A program made the position numbers and the translations under genes. The notes under the pieces are model-generated. The model was not told the origin of the DNA. It searched no databases and worked only from the letters and a program-made list of their open reading frames with translations. From Symbiodinium natans (Eukaryota; Sar; Dinophyceae; Suessiales; Symbiodiniaceae), in the NCBI GenBank assembly GCA_905221605.1, contig CAJNDS010002078.1, forward strand, positions 250,001 through 306,000: 56,000 bases of DNA, read 5' to 3'. Below, in pieces: positions 1-11,904 of the stretch; position 1 is the stretch's first letter, and each line of letters opens with the position of its first letter.

Positions 1-3000
1 TTCAGCTCCCGCAAGCTCTTGTAAGCTGCAATGTGGCTTCAGGCGAATGTGAAGGCGCCGATCGAAGTGGATGCGCCACTGTGGGCAGTCGTAGACTGCA
101 GTGGCGGTCTGAAGAAGGCCCCCCAGCGGCTAGAAGCGCTGCTGGATCAGTGACCACGCACTTTCCCAGGCCTCGCTGATCCCGGACTCCGTCCTCCCGA
201 CTCCCGAGGAGGCGGCTCTCGGGGAGGAGGCTGGGAATCGGAAGTGACAGGGCCATACAGTGCCCTTGCAGCATGTAGGGATATGTAGGGGTTTTTCTTT
301 ACAGGCATCCGGCATGCTATTTCTGGATTTCCAAAAGAGGGGCGGCTCCTGGTCATTCCGAATTCGGTGCATTTTTCACCCCCCCAACTCTCCTGAAACG
401 ACGCTAAACTGCTAAACCTAGCTCGGACATCACTGAACTAATCCTCTAAATCCTCTTTTGCCATCAGGACGAGAAAGTCCCGGACACCGCTGCAGAGGCG
501 GAGGCGACGTCCAGAGCCGCTAGAGGTTGTGTCTCAAGTGCAGGGCTTCAGGGGAGCATTTTGGGATGTGGGGCATTCACGAGGCCGGCGAGCCTATCGC
601 AGAGGCGGGGGACGCCGCGTGAGGTGTTTTGGCCAGGGCTTGAAGCCCGAGGCCGCAAGTTTGAGCTTGGGGGCAGCTCTTGGTCTCTTGGTCCTTCTAA
701 AAGCCAGAAAAGACCGATGTCCTCTGATGTCCTCTCACTATATCTCCGTATCAGACGGCCGTTGGACAAAGGACGCGACGAAGAGCCCCTCCCCAGACCC
801 TGCGACTTTGTAGCAGGGCCCGCGATGATGCGCGACGTCCGAAGCCGGGCTGGGATCCCCATTGCTCCGTCTCACCCCAAGAAGCAGAAGTGCTTCCAAG
901 CAACGAAGCGTCCATCGAATGATCGAAGAAGGCCGCCAAGTTGCTAGTCATGGTCCAGAGCATTGCAGGAAGGCATGCCCCGGCTCGGAAAGGCCACCAA
1001 GTGAATTCGTCAATTCCGCATTCTCAAATGGTTACAGCCGTGGCATCTTTGAAGCAAGGATGAGATCTCAGCGGCTGCGATGTCGGCTCAGCACGGACCC
1101 AGGCCACGGCTGGCTAAGCCAGACCTGCACGGGAGTTCAAAGTGCGGTGTAACATGAAGCAAATATGAAGCAAACATGAAGCAAATATGAAGCAAACATG
1201 AAGCCATAGTCTCATGATCTCACGTATGTGCCCAGAGCAATGCACAGGTCTTTGACAAAGCTTCAGATTCACACTGAGACTGAGCTGCTCAAGATCAAGC
1301 ACAAACCTTCTTTCAATGTTCTTTAAGGGGTCTTGAAAAGGCTGCGGCCACTTGTGCACGATGTCGATGGTCGCCCGCAGCACCGGTTCTCTTCGGCGCC
1401 CTGCATCTGCCTCTGCGACTGCGCTGAAGGCTGCCGGGATCTGCCGGGCCTATCCCGTTGGAATCTATGTCGGGTATCTCGCTTTTAGGGATGCGGCACA
1501 GAGTCTGTTTGTCCGTGTCTTGACTGAGCAGCTGATTTTGCAAGAGCTTTGAACACTGCCTGGCTTTTAAATTTCAGTCATAGGCTACTTTCTCACTACG
1601 CAGGCAAGGAAGCCGCGAAGTTCTGTCGTGGAAGGCCTGGCACCTTCGGTCATCTGATGTGTGTAAGCGGATCACCTGAGCATCATGTGTTCCTTGACTT
1701 CAGCGGCTGTGGCGAGCGGGGTCTGAGAAGTTGTAGGCGAGACCTCCCGACCGCGCACCCCATCGACGAGCGTCGGCAGTGCGGCGCGCAGCCTTTCCTC
1801 CAGTGCCCCGTTCTGCACAAGTCCCGGAGCCAGCTAAGCCCTTGGCCCTTAAAGCCTGAGACCCTTGAACCTGACGGGCGGCAAAGGGCTTGCAGTGCTT
1901 GAGTGTCTTGAAACCCCGAGGTGCCCTGCGACGCTTCCTGGACCAGGAGCAGCAGTCCAATGTGGGCACCGTGTCCTGGCCCATCTCGGAGCTTTCTTCT
2001 GGGGCGATTTTGGGTTGGGGATGTTTGGGCTTTAGGATGTTTTTTCAAGGGCAGACGAGTGCAGAGCGACGGCCAAGGCTCCACCGGTTGCGTCTTCCCT
2101 CGGCTTGGTCAGCGTGCCTTCAGAAGTGGTGCGCCAAGGCCTGCTATGTCAGAGGAGTTTCAAGACTCAGTGTAGGGCCGGTTGGGAATGCGGGGTGGGG
2201 GGGGGTTGCTGAAGTGTCTCGCTTGCAGGGCTTCTTCGGATTGCATCCGAGCCAAATATTGGCTGCCACCTCGGACACGTTGCGGCAAGCACCGGGCACT
2301 GACTGCGTGATTTATGGTGGAGAGTTTGCTTCAAGCAGTTGGCATACCTGAGAATTTTCTTGCAAGATGTTTCAAGGTTTTTCTCATGGTTGCTTCGTTT
2401 CCTGTAGTTGTTGAGGTCGAGATCTGCCAACCTGGGCTGATCCCGTGAGTCCCAAGAACCGGAACAACCACATCGGAATGGAAGAGAGGCTCGTTTGCGG
2501 TCGGCTTTAGCTTCCAGATGCTTCGGGCTGTTTCGAGGCAAGGTCATGAAAGTTCATGAGATCGTCCGCCAATTCCCTACAACACCTTGCAAGCCATAAT
2601 ATCAAGCTTCCAAAAACGGCCCCATGGCGCGGGGAATCTATCGAAGGACCAGTGCGATGACAGGATTTCGAACTGGCCTAAAGCTCTATCACAGTTTGTG
2701 CTGGGAGGCCCGGGCCAGGCTGGGACTTCACCAATGCAGGCAGTTGCCTCATGTGGGGCGGCGTCGTGGGCAGTTCAGTTAGGTGAGAGGTTGAAAGGTT
2801 TAGGACTTAGCGCATCGCATGAGTCATAAGAGAGTTTCGGGTTTAGGGGCGATAATTGTGCATTGCCGAATTTGCCAGAAGTCGAGGGAATGGGTGAAGC
2901 ACTTTTCCCGTCACGAGTCACTTCCTGGGGTGGCGTTGGGGTGGTCAAGTCACTGTCACTTCTGCATCGTGCAGATCTAGCAATCTAGCAATTGTAGGTG

Positions 3001-4416
3001 CTGGCGCATGCCGCCTCAGCAGCCAGGCAGTCTAAAGCACGGGGTGTGCACGTGGGCGCCGTTTCCCGTCCGCACGGTCGGGCTGCGGATTCGGCATGCG
3101 AGCACGGGTGTAGGAGACAGGCACCAGCGAGCAGCCGACCCTTAAAGCTTGGGGGCGTAAAGGCTTGCTTGACTACCCTTGAAGGTTTGTTTCTTTTATT
3201 TAGCAGTAAAGGCTTGTAATGTTGGTACACTTCCGAGGTGTGTTGCGTGTGCTCGTGTGCTGGTTGTCACTTGTAAGTGAAGCTTGGGCCATTGGGGAGG
3301 AGTTGCCAAGAAGCCCAGAAGGTGGTGGGCTTGCGGCTGGCGAACTTGTTGGAACGCGAAGGCTAAGATGGCCCGAAGGATGCTGCGGGGGTTTGCGCCC
3401 GGAATGGGACTGCAGCTCCCCCAAAGCGAACTGGGCAGCTTGTAGAGGGGAGAGGCGGGAGAGGCGGAGGTGATGGGTCTGCCCAGCTCCTGGCTTGCTT
3501 GAGACGCTTGTCGGCCGGAGGCCGAGGCGAGTCTTGTAATCCAGTATGCGTTGAACATAGGGCGACTTTCTCCAAGAATCAGGCCTGATTGCGAAGCAAG
3601 GCTAAATCTCCGCAGACTTTCAGATCTCCAACAGTACTTGCACTGTGTTTCCACCCAGGTCTCTCCGCCCTCCGGCTCCCCACTCAGGCGGCGGAGGGCC
3701 ACGTGAGACTCCTAGTTGCCTCAGCTATCTGTACGAAACCTTTGCTCAGTCTGACAGGGCTCCTTGAAACGACTCTGTCGCTCAGGTGGCCGAGTTTGCG
3801 AGGAACTGCGCTTTGCAGGGAAGGCTCGCCGAGAATGATGTGTCCCAACCCGAAGGAAGATCGCTTGGGGCCTCTTGGGGCGGTGCCTCTCAGGAGCAGT
3901 ATTCGAGCCTACGAGGGTGCGGGACCCTGGCTTCGTTTGTGAGACCGCTGCAGCTCTGTTCACGGCCGTATAGGAGGTACCAAACAGCAGATTCACGACC
4001 CCACGTTCTCGCACTAGTCGCCCTAGGCTGCCCTAAGCCCCCCCCTCCCAAACCTTAAAGCCAGGTGCTGTCAGGCTTGGTCCGGACATGCGAAATAGAT
4101 TGTTCCCTGCAGCAGAAAATGCTACGAGATTCAGGAAACCCGTCAACCATCCTAAGCCCTCAAGCCATCTTGACCCCAAAACTTCGCTTATGCCCACTGA
4201 ACTCCTGAACCTCATGTTGAGCATAACCAGCCACCTAGGCCAGCGGCGAGCACTACCCCTGCGACAGTGGTCCGAGGTTCAGTGTGGGACCCTGTCTACC
4301 TTAAGGGATTTGAGGCATCTTGAGGGGTGCAGGGGGTTATCTGACTTGTTTGGGTTTGGAGGTTATCAAGAGTCAAGGGTCATTGGGTTCCGCCGATCTT
4401 GGTTTCTGGGAGAGCC
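1..4416. other. Gene-poor stretch, no supported gene
   Basis: Open frames on both strands reach at most about 170 codons, overlap one another in opposite directions, mostly lack an ATG, and match no family I recognise. The longest is a minus-strand frame at 3196-3702. It has no domain pattern and is most simply chance in GC-rich DNA. The only clear structure is the small tandem repeat at 1151-1205. Unrecognised exons cannot be excluded because exons in this genome can be very short. Confidence 0.4.
1151..1205 (+). repeat. 11-bp tandem repeat (ATGAAGCAAAY), about 5 copies
   Basis: Units of ATGAAGCAAAT and ATGAAGCAAAC alternate five times. It is a short minisatellite in non-coding DNA; the alternation of the last base suggests the latest duplication was of a 22-bp dimer. 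Confidence 0.85.
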
Positions 4417-4608
4417 ATGCGCGGGCTGAGGAACGTCTCCCGACACCGGGAAAACATGCTGCGGGACCTTCATCAGAAGAACAACCCGGACTACGTGCCT
4501 GCGGCTTGGGAACAGATGTTCGTGAATGCGCACGAGGGTTGTACACAAGGTCCTTGTATGTCCTTGTGGTCGACTTTATCTAAGCTGGCATTTTACCAGC
4601 AAGTGTGA
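4417..4608 (+). CDS. Possible exon, unknown protein
   Basis: An ATG-initiated frame of 63 codons. Its first 40 residues are charged and look protein-like (MRGLRNVSRHRENML, then NNPDYVPAAWEQMF). After the codon for Glu in NAHE, at an AG|G position, the composition becomes less protein-like, so the true exon may stop there (about 4536) rather than at the stop codon at 4606-4608. No family was recognised and no partner exon was found nearby. It could also be a chance frame. Confidence 0.3.
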   Translation: MRGLRNVSRHRENMLRDLHQKNNPDYVPAAWEQMFVNAHEGCTQGPCMSLWSTLSKLAFYQQV

Positions 4609-7600
4609 TCCGCGAGAGACTTGCGAAAGAAAACGCCAAGGACTTCTGAACAGTCTGCATTTTATGCTGACTCGTGGTGGTTGCTTTTGAGCGAGACATT
4701 CATCGGCCCCGCGAAAATTCGCGAAAGTATGTTGCACGTGACGCGAAGAACATCAATCCCAGCGTCAGGGAATCTTGGACAATAATCACATCCTGAACCA
4801 GGTGCGATGATTTCTGCTGGTTGTGTATGTGGTGTTCCTTGTGGATACTCCCACTTAGCAGAAGCATACGTAGTTGTATAAAGACAAAGACGCTTTTGCA
4901 ATACACTCCGCTTTTCACGACTCTTGAATCTTTGTTAGCTGTTGCGGCGACGGAGCGCCTTGCCTTTCCTTCAGTTATCACACCCAAACGACTACTCAAA
5001 AGGGTGCTGCACAGTAAAAAATGCTTCAATAATGGATAGGGGAAGCCCACAACGATCTGCATATAATATATATATATATATATGTATATTAGCCCATCTT
5101 GGTGGCTGCTTGAGTAGTTCACCAAAGGCCAACAAATTGAATCAACCCCCGCTTTTGGATTCGTAACTACCAGGCAAGCTGCGGACCGTCCGGTGCCAGT
5201 GCGGAACTTCCTGCCCTTCCAGGCTGGGTTTCGGTTTCGGGCTTAACGGCTTGGCTATTGTTATGCACTCCTCAATCATCCTCTGCTTTGCATTCACACA
5301 TGGTCAGTGAACGAAGCATGGCTTTCTTGAGAAATATTCAAACGACCCTATCTATCACAACGACCAATGATTTATCATGGTCATCGTCGGCGATGCTTGG
5401 GACACAGCAGGAAGAGGCGCGATGTTCCTCACCGATCCGCGCCAAGTACTGCTCGTTGCGTGGATGCATGTTCGGCTTGTGCTGTCCGGGGCCGATGAAG
5501 ATCGCAGGTCTACAGTCTACAGGCCGTCCGGTCCGAACGGACCTCGTGAAGAGTTTTTGAGTGGTAGCGCTTCGCTTGTGCATCTAGACCGACAGCACGA
5601 ATGACAGCGTCACTGTGGCAGCCGCAATGTTGCAACAACAGGCAGGATGACAGCAAAAACGCGAGCCAAGATGGCCTTGCTCGTACACCTGCTTTGTTCA
5701 TCTTAGGTTGCACCCGCGTGAGCAGGAACGGCTGCGAAAGCATGCAGAGCAACGGTCAGGCTTCGGTGCATAGACACGCCTTGCGGCCCTCTACCATCAG
5801 GGTTTAGGAGTGTAGGAGTTGGGCATTTAGGGATGTAGAGGCTCTGTAATGGTGGGATGTGGTGAGTGATTTGTTGGGCCGTTGGGCCATGGATGTCACA
5901 CAACATAGGGGTCCAAAATTTAACGCCCTGTCAGGACGCGCGACGTGTACAAACTGGCATGCGAAATGCTGCCTCTTGTTTTTTTGGCAGTTTATTACTT
6001 GTACTTTGCCTCTGGAAGGAAGGCAGGAGAGGTTGGTGGAGTGGGTTCCTTCTAAGACATGGTGTTCCGGTTGCAACTGGCAACTCTGCATTTTCGGCGC
6101 GTGGTGCTAGATGCCTGACACGCGTTTGCAGATGGAACCAGAGCATGCGTGGGACCGGATCACAGTGCTCCCTTTCAGAGTTCGTCTCGCCTTTGCGACC
6201 TGCTTCGATGGCTGAGTGGTGGTGAAACCACCGAGGAGTCCGAATATCCGAGTAACCCGTGACAGACAGGCTTTGACCGGCTTCTGCTCCAGCTGCCGCA
6301 TAAGCACTAGCAGGCACTAGCCCACTTGATATGATGATCTATACTGCAGGAGGGTTAGCACTGCATTGGCATCCTTTTTCTCACTCGCGGTCAATGGCGA
6401 ATGGAAACTGTAGCCTGCGGGTTGTGTAAACTTCATGAGCCGTGAGCATCAATCAGCAGGTCGAAACCACGTCCGATTTCTTTAGCTCAGTTGCATTGCG
6501 TAGATTCTCCGGACTGCTAGGCGCTTGCAATGTGGCATCTTGCGTTCGGCGTCACTGGGCCCTGAAGTCCCAAGACCAGAGCCTTGCTTGAGGAAGCCGC
6601 CATGATCAAGGTGAGGCGTGGTAGGCGGTGTGCTACAGGGACATGTCGGACATGCGCCATGAACCGTTCGCGTTCACACATGGAAGATGCGGGGCCTTGA
6701 TATTGGACGTGAAATTTAGTGATGCTAGCTAGCATCTAGGATCCCAGCGAAGATGCCATGCCACACGCCGCCAACATGGCCAAAGTGGCCTTAGAGGCCT
6801 CAACTGCTGGGGTACAACGTAGGTCCAACAAAGCTTCCAGCACTGCTTTGCCCCACACGGCACATGTGACAAACTGCAGCTTGCGGGCATGAGGTGGGCA
6901 GTGAGCAGCAATGTCTGATGCTGTGGCGAAGCCGGGCACTCGTTCGTTCAATTGCCTGTATTTCTAAGAGCAGGAGAAATAATCAGCAGCTGATGGTAGC
7001 TGTGCCACTTTGCTGTCTAGGCATCTTGCGGCTGCCTCATACCGAACGCAAGACTCGAACTGGTTAGTCGGTTACCATCGGTTAAATACCCATCACGAGC
7101 ATGCGCAGGAAGAGTGGGACGTTGCCAAAGGAGCGCCCGCGATTTGCCTGGCAGGTGGCTGAGGAACGTTGCCAGGTTAGGTGGCGTGATGTAATGCGCA
7201 TGTGTATTCATGCACTCCTGATATGCGAAATAGCAGTTGCCACTGCACGCCGGTGGCTTGGATTCCTGCAACTGAAACAGATTTCCCACCCCAAGGCCAC
7301 GATCCCAACAGGCGGTGAGCCCAACTTGAATTGAAATCGAAACTCTGAATGAGCCCTGCTCCCAGTCGCTCAGGTGGCGAAACCTGCACTGCCAGGCTGG
7401 TCGAGGGGCCAAGGGGCTGTGCTTTCACGTAGTCAGGCAGGACTCCAGGACTGATTGTCATCGTCTATCGCGATGTCACTCCGAATTCGCACCCTGAAAG
7501 ACCGTAAGCCATGCCCTCATTTGCTGCTCCCACCGAGACTTCGAATTCGCCTTCGGCCTAGGCAAATCGCACATGGGAAGGCGACGGAAGGCGCAACAGC

Positions 7601-7740
7601 TGCCATCTGCTGCACCTAACATCCTGTCTGTTCTCTTGCGCTTTAATTTTAACGCTACGCGACCCGCCTCGGCCCGGCCCAGCGCATCCACGTGAGCATG
7701 GTGATTCCGCAGCGCCCAAGTCGCTGGACCCCAAGCAATA
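4609..7740. other. Gene-poor stretch
   Basis: No convincing gene was found. Overlapping frames on both strands of 60-130 codons have no domain signature. A short (TA)n tract lies at 5061-5090. Confidence 0.4.
5061..5090. repeat. (TA)n microsatellite
   Basis: About 30 bp of alternating T and A with one G interruption, in otherwise mixed-composition DNA. Confidence 0.85.
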
Positions 7741-7917
7741 AGGGTTGGGTCTAGGGTTTAGGGTTCCGGGTTTATGGTTTATGGTTTGGGGTTTAGGGTT
7801 GAGGGTTAGTTTAGGGTTGAGGGCTTAGGGCTCAAGGTTCACGGTTTGGGGTTTAGGGTTTTTTGGGTTTAGGGTTCAAGTTTCAAGGTTCAAGGTTCAA
7901 GGTTGAGGGTTGAGACG
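7741..7917 (+). repeat. Degenerate telomere-type array, G-rich strand on +
   Basis: The stretch is built from TTTAGGG and near variants (TTTATGG, TTGAGGG, TTCAAGG, TTTGGGG). TTTAGGG is the telomere repeat of plants and of dinoflagellates. This half is much more mutated than the array that follows it. It points toward that second array, the orientation expected at the right-hand end of a chromosome. Confidence 0.85.
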
Positions 7918-7948
7918 GTTGATCGTAAAGTTGGTTTTGGAGGTTGAA

Positions 7949-8090
7949 GCCTAAACCCTAAACCCTAAACCCTAAACCCTAAACCCTAAACCCTAAACCC
8001 TAAACCCTAAACCCTGAACCTTAAACCCTGAACCCTGAACCCTGAATCCTGAATCCTAAACCCTAAACCCTAAACCCTAAACCCTAAACC
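7949..8090 (-). repeat. Telomere-type array, C-rich strand on +
   Basis: About 20 units of CCCTAAA, mostly perfect, with a few CCCTGAA and CCTGAAT variants in the middle. It is inverted relative to the array at 7741-7917, with a 31-bp non-repeat spacer between them. Together they make a head-to-head junction. Confidence 0.92.
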
Positions 8091-8200
8091 GGGTTGGGGC
8101 GGGGGGGTGGGGTGGGGGTGGGGGGTGGGTGGGGTGGGGGTGGGTGGGGGGTTTTTTTTGGGGGGGGGGGTGCGGGTTGGGGGGGGCTGGGACGGGCTTC
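8091..8200 (+). repeat. G-rich low-complexity tract
   Basis: Almost only G and T, with many runs of three to ten G. It directly abuts the CCCTAAA array. It could form G-quadruplexes and is also the kind of sequence where read errors or an assembly join are likely. The open frame through it (Gly-rich) is an artefact of composition. Confidence 0.75.
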
Positions 8201-9493
8201 AACTGCCTTTGGTCCTGACGAACTGTGCGCTTGCGGACCCCGGTTTCCCAGGGGGGGTACCCATTTGAGGCAACCTATACACCTTCGGCCCGAGGCCTCG
8301 GCGGATTTGTTCTACACGCGGATATACTATATGATTATATGTATTTCGTATGCTAAACCTGACAATTTTCTCAGGGCTTTGACCTTCTTAAGATAGGGAT
8401 GTTGTGTCCGTGAGCTTGGATCCAGACCAGGCGTTAAGGGGTCTCTTTGTGTGATGCGTGCGGAAGGGGGTTTTCGTGCACCTAGCCTCATGGACTGGAT
8501 GCATGAACTGGACACATGACACACCCTTCAGTACTAAACCCATTATAAGGGTGTTATCCTGTTCATGGTGGTTCTGTTCTAGACGGTCAAGGACGATGCG
8601 GTCGAATATCCTTTTCACGGACAAGTATTAGCTACAGAGCATGCGTCCAGGGTCGCTCCCACCAAGCACAGCCCTTGGAATTGCTGTCTTTGTTGAAAGG
8701 GGTCCTCGCAGTCCTCGCAGTGTCTTAGCCGGTTTCTGAACGTGCGTTGAAATTTACATGGACTGTTCTTCTACAAATCCTGCCCCCAAACCTGTCGGCC
8801 GGCCAGCAACACCACCTTCGTGCATCTGCCCATGGTGAAGCACCACGCGTCACCGCATTTGAAGTGGGCGAAACAGGCCGGAGTTGACTGCCGGGATTTT
8901 GTCAGAGCCTGCATCAGATTGTCACTTGTAACTATTGATGCCACCCGCAACTCGCATCTCGTGTGCAACTAGCAGGTGCACACACAGCAGAAGACCTGGC
9001 TGCAGCAGCACTGTCGCATCCTTGGAGGAGCAGATGTTTCTTTTCAGAGGTGCGTCTAGTACATTCTAGTACTCAAATTGCTTGGAAAGATCGCTCGCGC
9101 AAGCCTGGTCGCCCTAGCCAGCTCTGCTGTCATCTAACATGGTCGGCAAAACTGCAGGTCCTCACGCCCTGACCCCGTAGCCATACAACCGCAAGTCCCT
9201 GCCCAACACCTCCAAGGCCAGCTTTGCAAGCCGCTTCCACAGCGAAATGCCTCTGCTCGGGTTCCCCTTCCCCGAGGCCAGAGAGAGCCTCTTGCAAGCT
9301 GAGAGTTGGTTCTTTTGGATCGAACCCCAGGGCGCAAGAGGCATTCGCTGCGGGATAGCACGGGAAGCCTTCCCACGCTCTTCGGGACGGTCTTCAAGTG
9401 GGTCTGCAGCTCAGCACCAGAAGCACAAACTCAGTCGGAGACAGGATCCCCCAAGATACGCCGAAGCTCAGAAGCTCTCTCACGCTCTGTGAG
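8201..9493. other. No supported gene
   Basis: Mixed-composition DNA with short overlapping frames only. A partial resemblance to the dinoflagellate spliced leader occurs at 9175-9195 and is discussed among the findings. Confidence 0.4.
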
Positions 9494-9634
9494 GCCACGG
9501 CGCTGCGCGTGGACAGCGCCGAGCTGGCGGCGCTCCGTGCCGAGGATCTGCCCAGCCTTCCTCCTCTGGATAATTGGCACACCGAGCTGTTTGTGTCTCT
9601 TTGTGCGCCCGAAGCAGTTGCTGTAGCTGTCAAG
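9494..9634 (+). CDS. Probable internal exon, unknown protein (47 codons)
   Basis: The exon begins after TGTGAG and ends at CAAG followed by GC, the same AG|G ... AG|GC context seen at SPT5 introns. It is exactly 141 nt, so both ends are phase 0. The peptide is protein-like, with acidic and Leu/Ala helical character (VDSAELAALRAEDLPSLPPL, later NWHTELFVSL). No family was recognised. The same frame stays open on both sides, from 9398 to 9874, but the flanks are less protein-like. Neighbouring exons were not found, so the gene it belongs to is unknown. A chance frame is the alternative. Confidence 0.4.
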
Positions 9635-11904
9635 GCCGTGATTATGTACTCATCGCCAACCGGTAGACCAAACTGTAAGAGAAGTTTGTTAGCTCGCAGA
9701 CGTCCGTTCTTACTGTCAGTCGTGAGTCGATGGAGTGCGCATGGAGCATGCCCGCCCAGAGGAGCGAAGAGAGCTTCAGCAGAGGCCCCTTTGGATTGTG
9801 GTTCTACATGGGTCCTCTGTTCTTCTTGTGTCTCTTGCGCAATGCAATGCAACAGTTCACCCGAAGCCGTGTGACGTGAAGCCTAGTGAGGCGTGCCTAT
9901 GGCTTGCAGCGGCTCCGAGAGACGCAGAAGCAATGGCGGTGCGAGCCTTACAGGGAGGTCTGGGGCCGAAGGCTTGTAGCACTCTTACGACACTTGAGGG
10001 TTCGTTCCAACAAATAGCCAGGGTCGGACCCAAAAGGGACGGAGCTAGCACAACCACCATTTGGGTGGCATGTCCGGTAGTCGGCTTTGTGATGGGTCTG
10101 ACCATGCGCATACGGGGTCTCTCAGGTTGAGCGGTGTGCCTGTGACTTTGTGCGGGGCTGTTGCAAGTAGACGCAATCAACTGGCTATTGGCAATGTGAA
10201 TTTGGCCAAACCGCTGTTCTACAGTTTGAGTCGCAGTCACGTAGACTCGCTGTGCTCTCTGTCCACCATTTCATCTAACTTTTCTTGTCATGGTTACAAA
10301 TCGCGTCCTTTTCATGGTTACCACCTGCCCTCGCATAAGACCATGCATATGCATGTGCTGGAGCTGATCCTGCCAGCTCGCCCAACCAGTTCGGCATCGA
10401 TAGGATGACCGATGCCTTTGTGATTGCCTTTCTTGCACACGACAGCATCCACAGTGGTTGTGTGTTCTTTTGAGGCGTGACCAGCGTGGGAAGCAGAAGC
10501 AGCGGCAACCAAGCCCAGAGGCCGAGGTGCCCATCAGACAGGCACCGGGATTTCAGGATTCTGATGGGATCAGGGGCTAGGATCTTCTAAGGTACAGAGT
10601 CGGTTTCCCATTCCTGTCCACCTGGTCAAAGCTTCTGGAAGCACCAAGGTTTTTGCAAAGGGTAGCAATGATCGGAGGGCCCGAATGGCGCTCATTCTGA
10701 AAGAGGGCTGGCGTGCAGGGCTGTGTGCGTTTCCGTCCAGACCACCCAACCCGAACCCCAAATGGGGATTTTACGAAAATGGGGGACCCCTAATCCCTTG
10801 TAAACGGACCACCAAAAATGGTACCCCAATGTCGGAAACCAGCAAGTCAAAGTTACTGTACACTTGAGCCTGCTTTTGTAAACTGTTTTTAATTTGTTGG
10901 TTCACGGACTTCGTGGCGTGAACCCTCAACCCGTTCAGGCCGTTCAGGCCCCGGAGCTGCCAAGCGTTCACGAGGCCTCCGGGGCCCTCTGGGATGCGGA
11001 GTCGCTCCGTGTTTTCCGGAGTGTATTAGGATATCTTCCACGATGCTGCACTTGCGTTCTGCGTTTTGAAGGAAGGAAACTTACAGTCAAGATGAGTCTC
11101 TCACAGCAGGTCTTCAAACCCGGGCGGGTTCGGCAGTGCGAGCCTGAAGTTTCTCAAACAGTTTGAATCACTGGATCATGTGCAGCACATGGATGCACCA
11201 CTGACTCATGACGCTGCTGGCTCAGTGGACAAGCCCTTCTCCTGGACCTTGCAGCACAAGCCCTGAATTTCCAAAAGTCTTCAGCCGCTTCGACCGGCAT
11301 GGAACTAGACTCGTCCATGGAGCGAGGTCCGTCGGCGGGAATGAAGGAAATTAGGTGACAACCACACGCATAACCATGCAACACGTGATAAACAGATGAA
11401 AAGACACAGCCCCCGACAACGCGACAACTGCAAGAAACTGAAGGTCCTTGGAGCCCGTGGAGTCGGAGGCCTCGGCAGAGTCGCAAGTGGACTTGTGTGA
11501 TTATGATGATGAGCACGACGACGACGATGCTGTGTGATTTCAGAAAATCATGGTTCTGGTAGTGCTCCGGCCATGGCTCCCCCGTCGCTCAGTAGGGTGG
11601 GAGATCGAATCAGCTGGTTGTTGTTTGTTTTCAGGTTTTACGTTTTGAGGCTTTAGGGCTGTTTCAAGCTTTTACTTCTCGGGGTGCGGAAGGATGAGAC
11701 CTCCAGCCGTCCGACCTCAAAGCCGCGAGCTCAGTAGTTTTCACTTGCTAGGGGCCGTTGTCGTTGACCGCTCGGATGCCAACAAGTGCCCGTGTCAAAG
11801 CATGCTCGACTCGTCTACTTGAAGACCGTTGTGCCATGAGGTCTTCGGGTACTGTAGCAACCACTGGCTCGAAACCTGGGCAGTGGAGGTAGGCTTCTTC
11901 TGCC
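9635..11904. other. No supported gene
   Basis: Frames up to about 130 codons overlap on opposite strands and show no recognisable domain. A small Asp-codon-like run (GACGACGACGA) lies near 11,517. Confidence 0.4.

Noticed and set aside
11850-11873. Weak spliced-leader resemblance just upstream of the acetyltransferase gene (CTGTAGC ... GGCTCGAA)
   Set aside because: The alignment needs a two-base gap and several mismatches; chance similarity is more likely.
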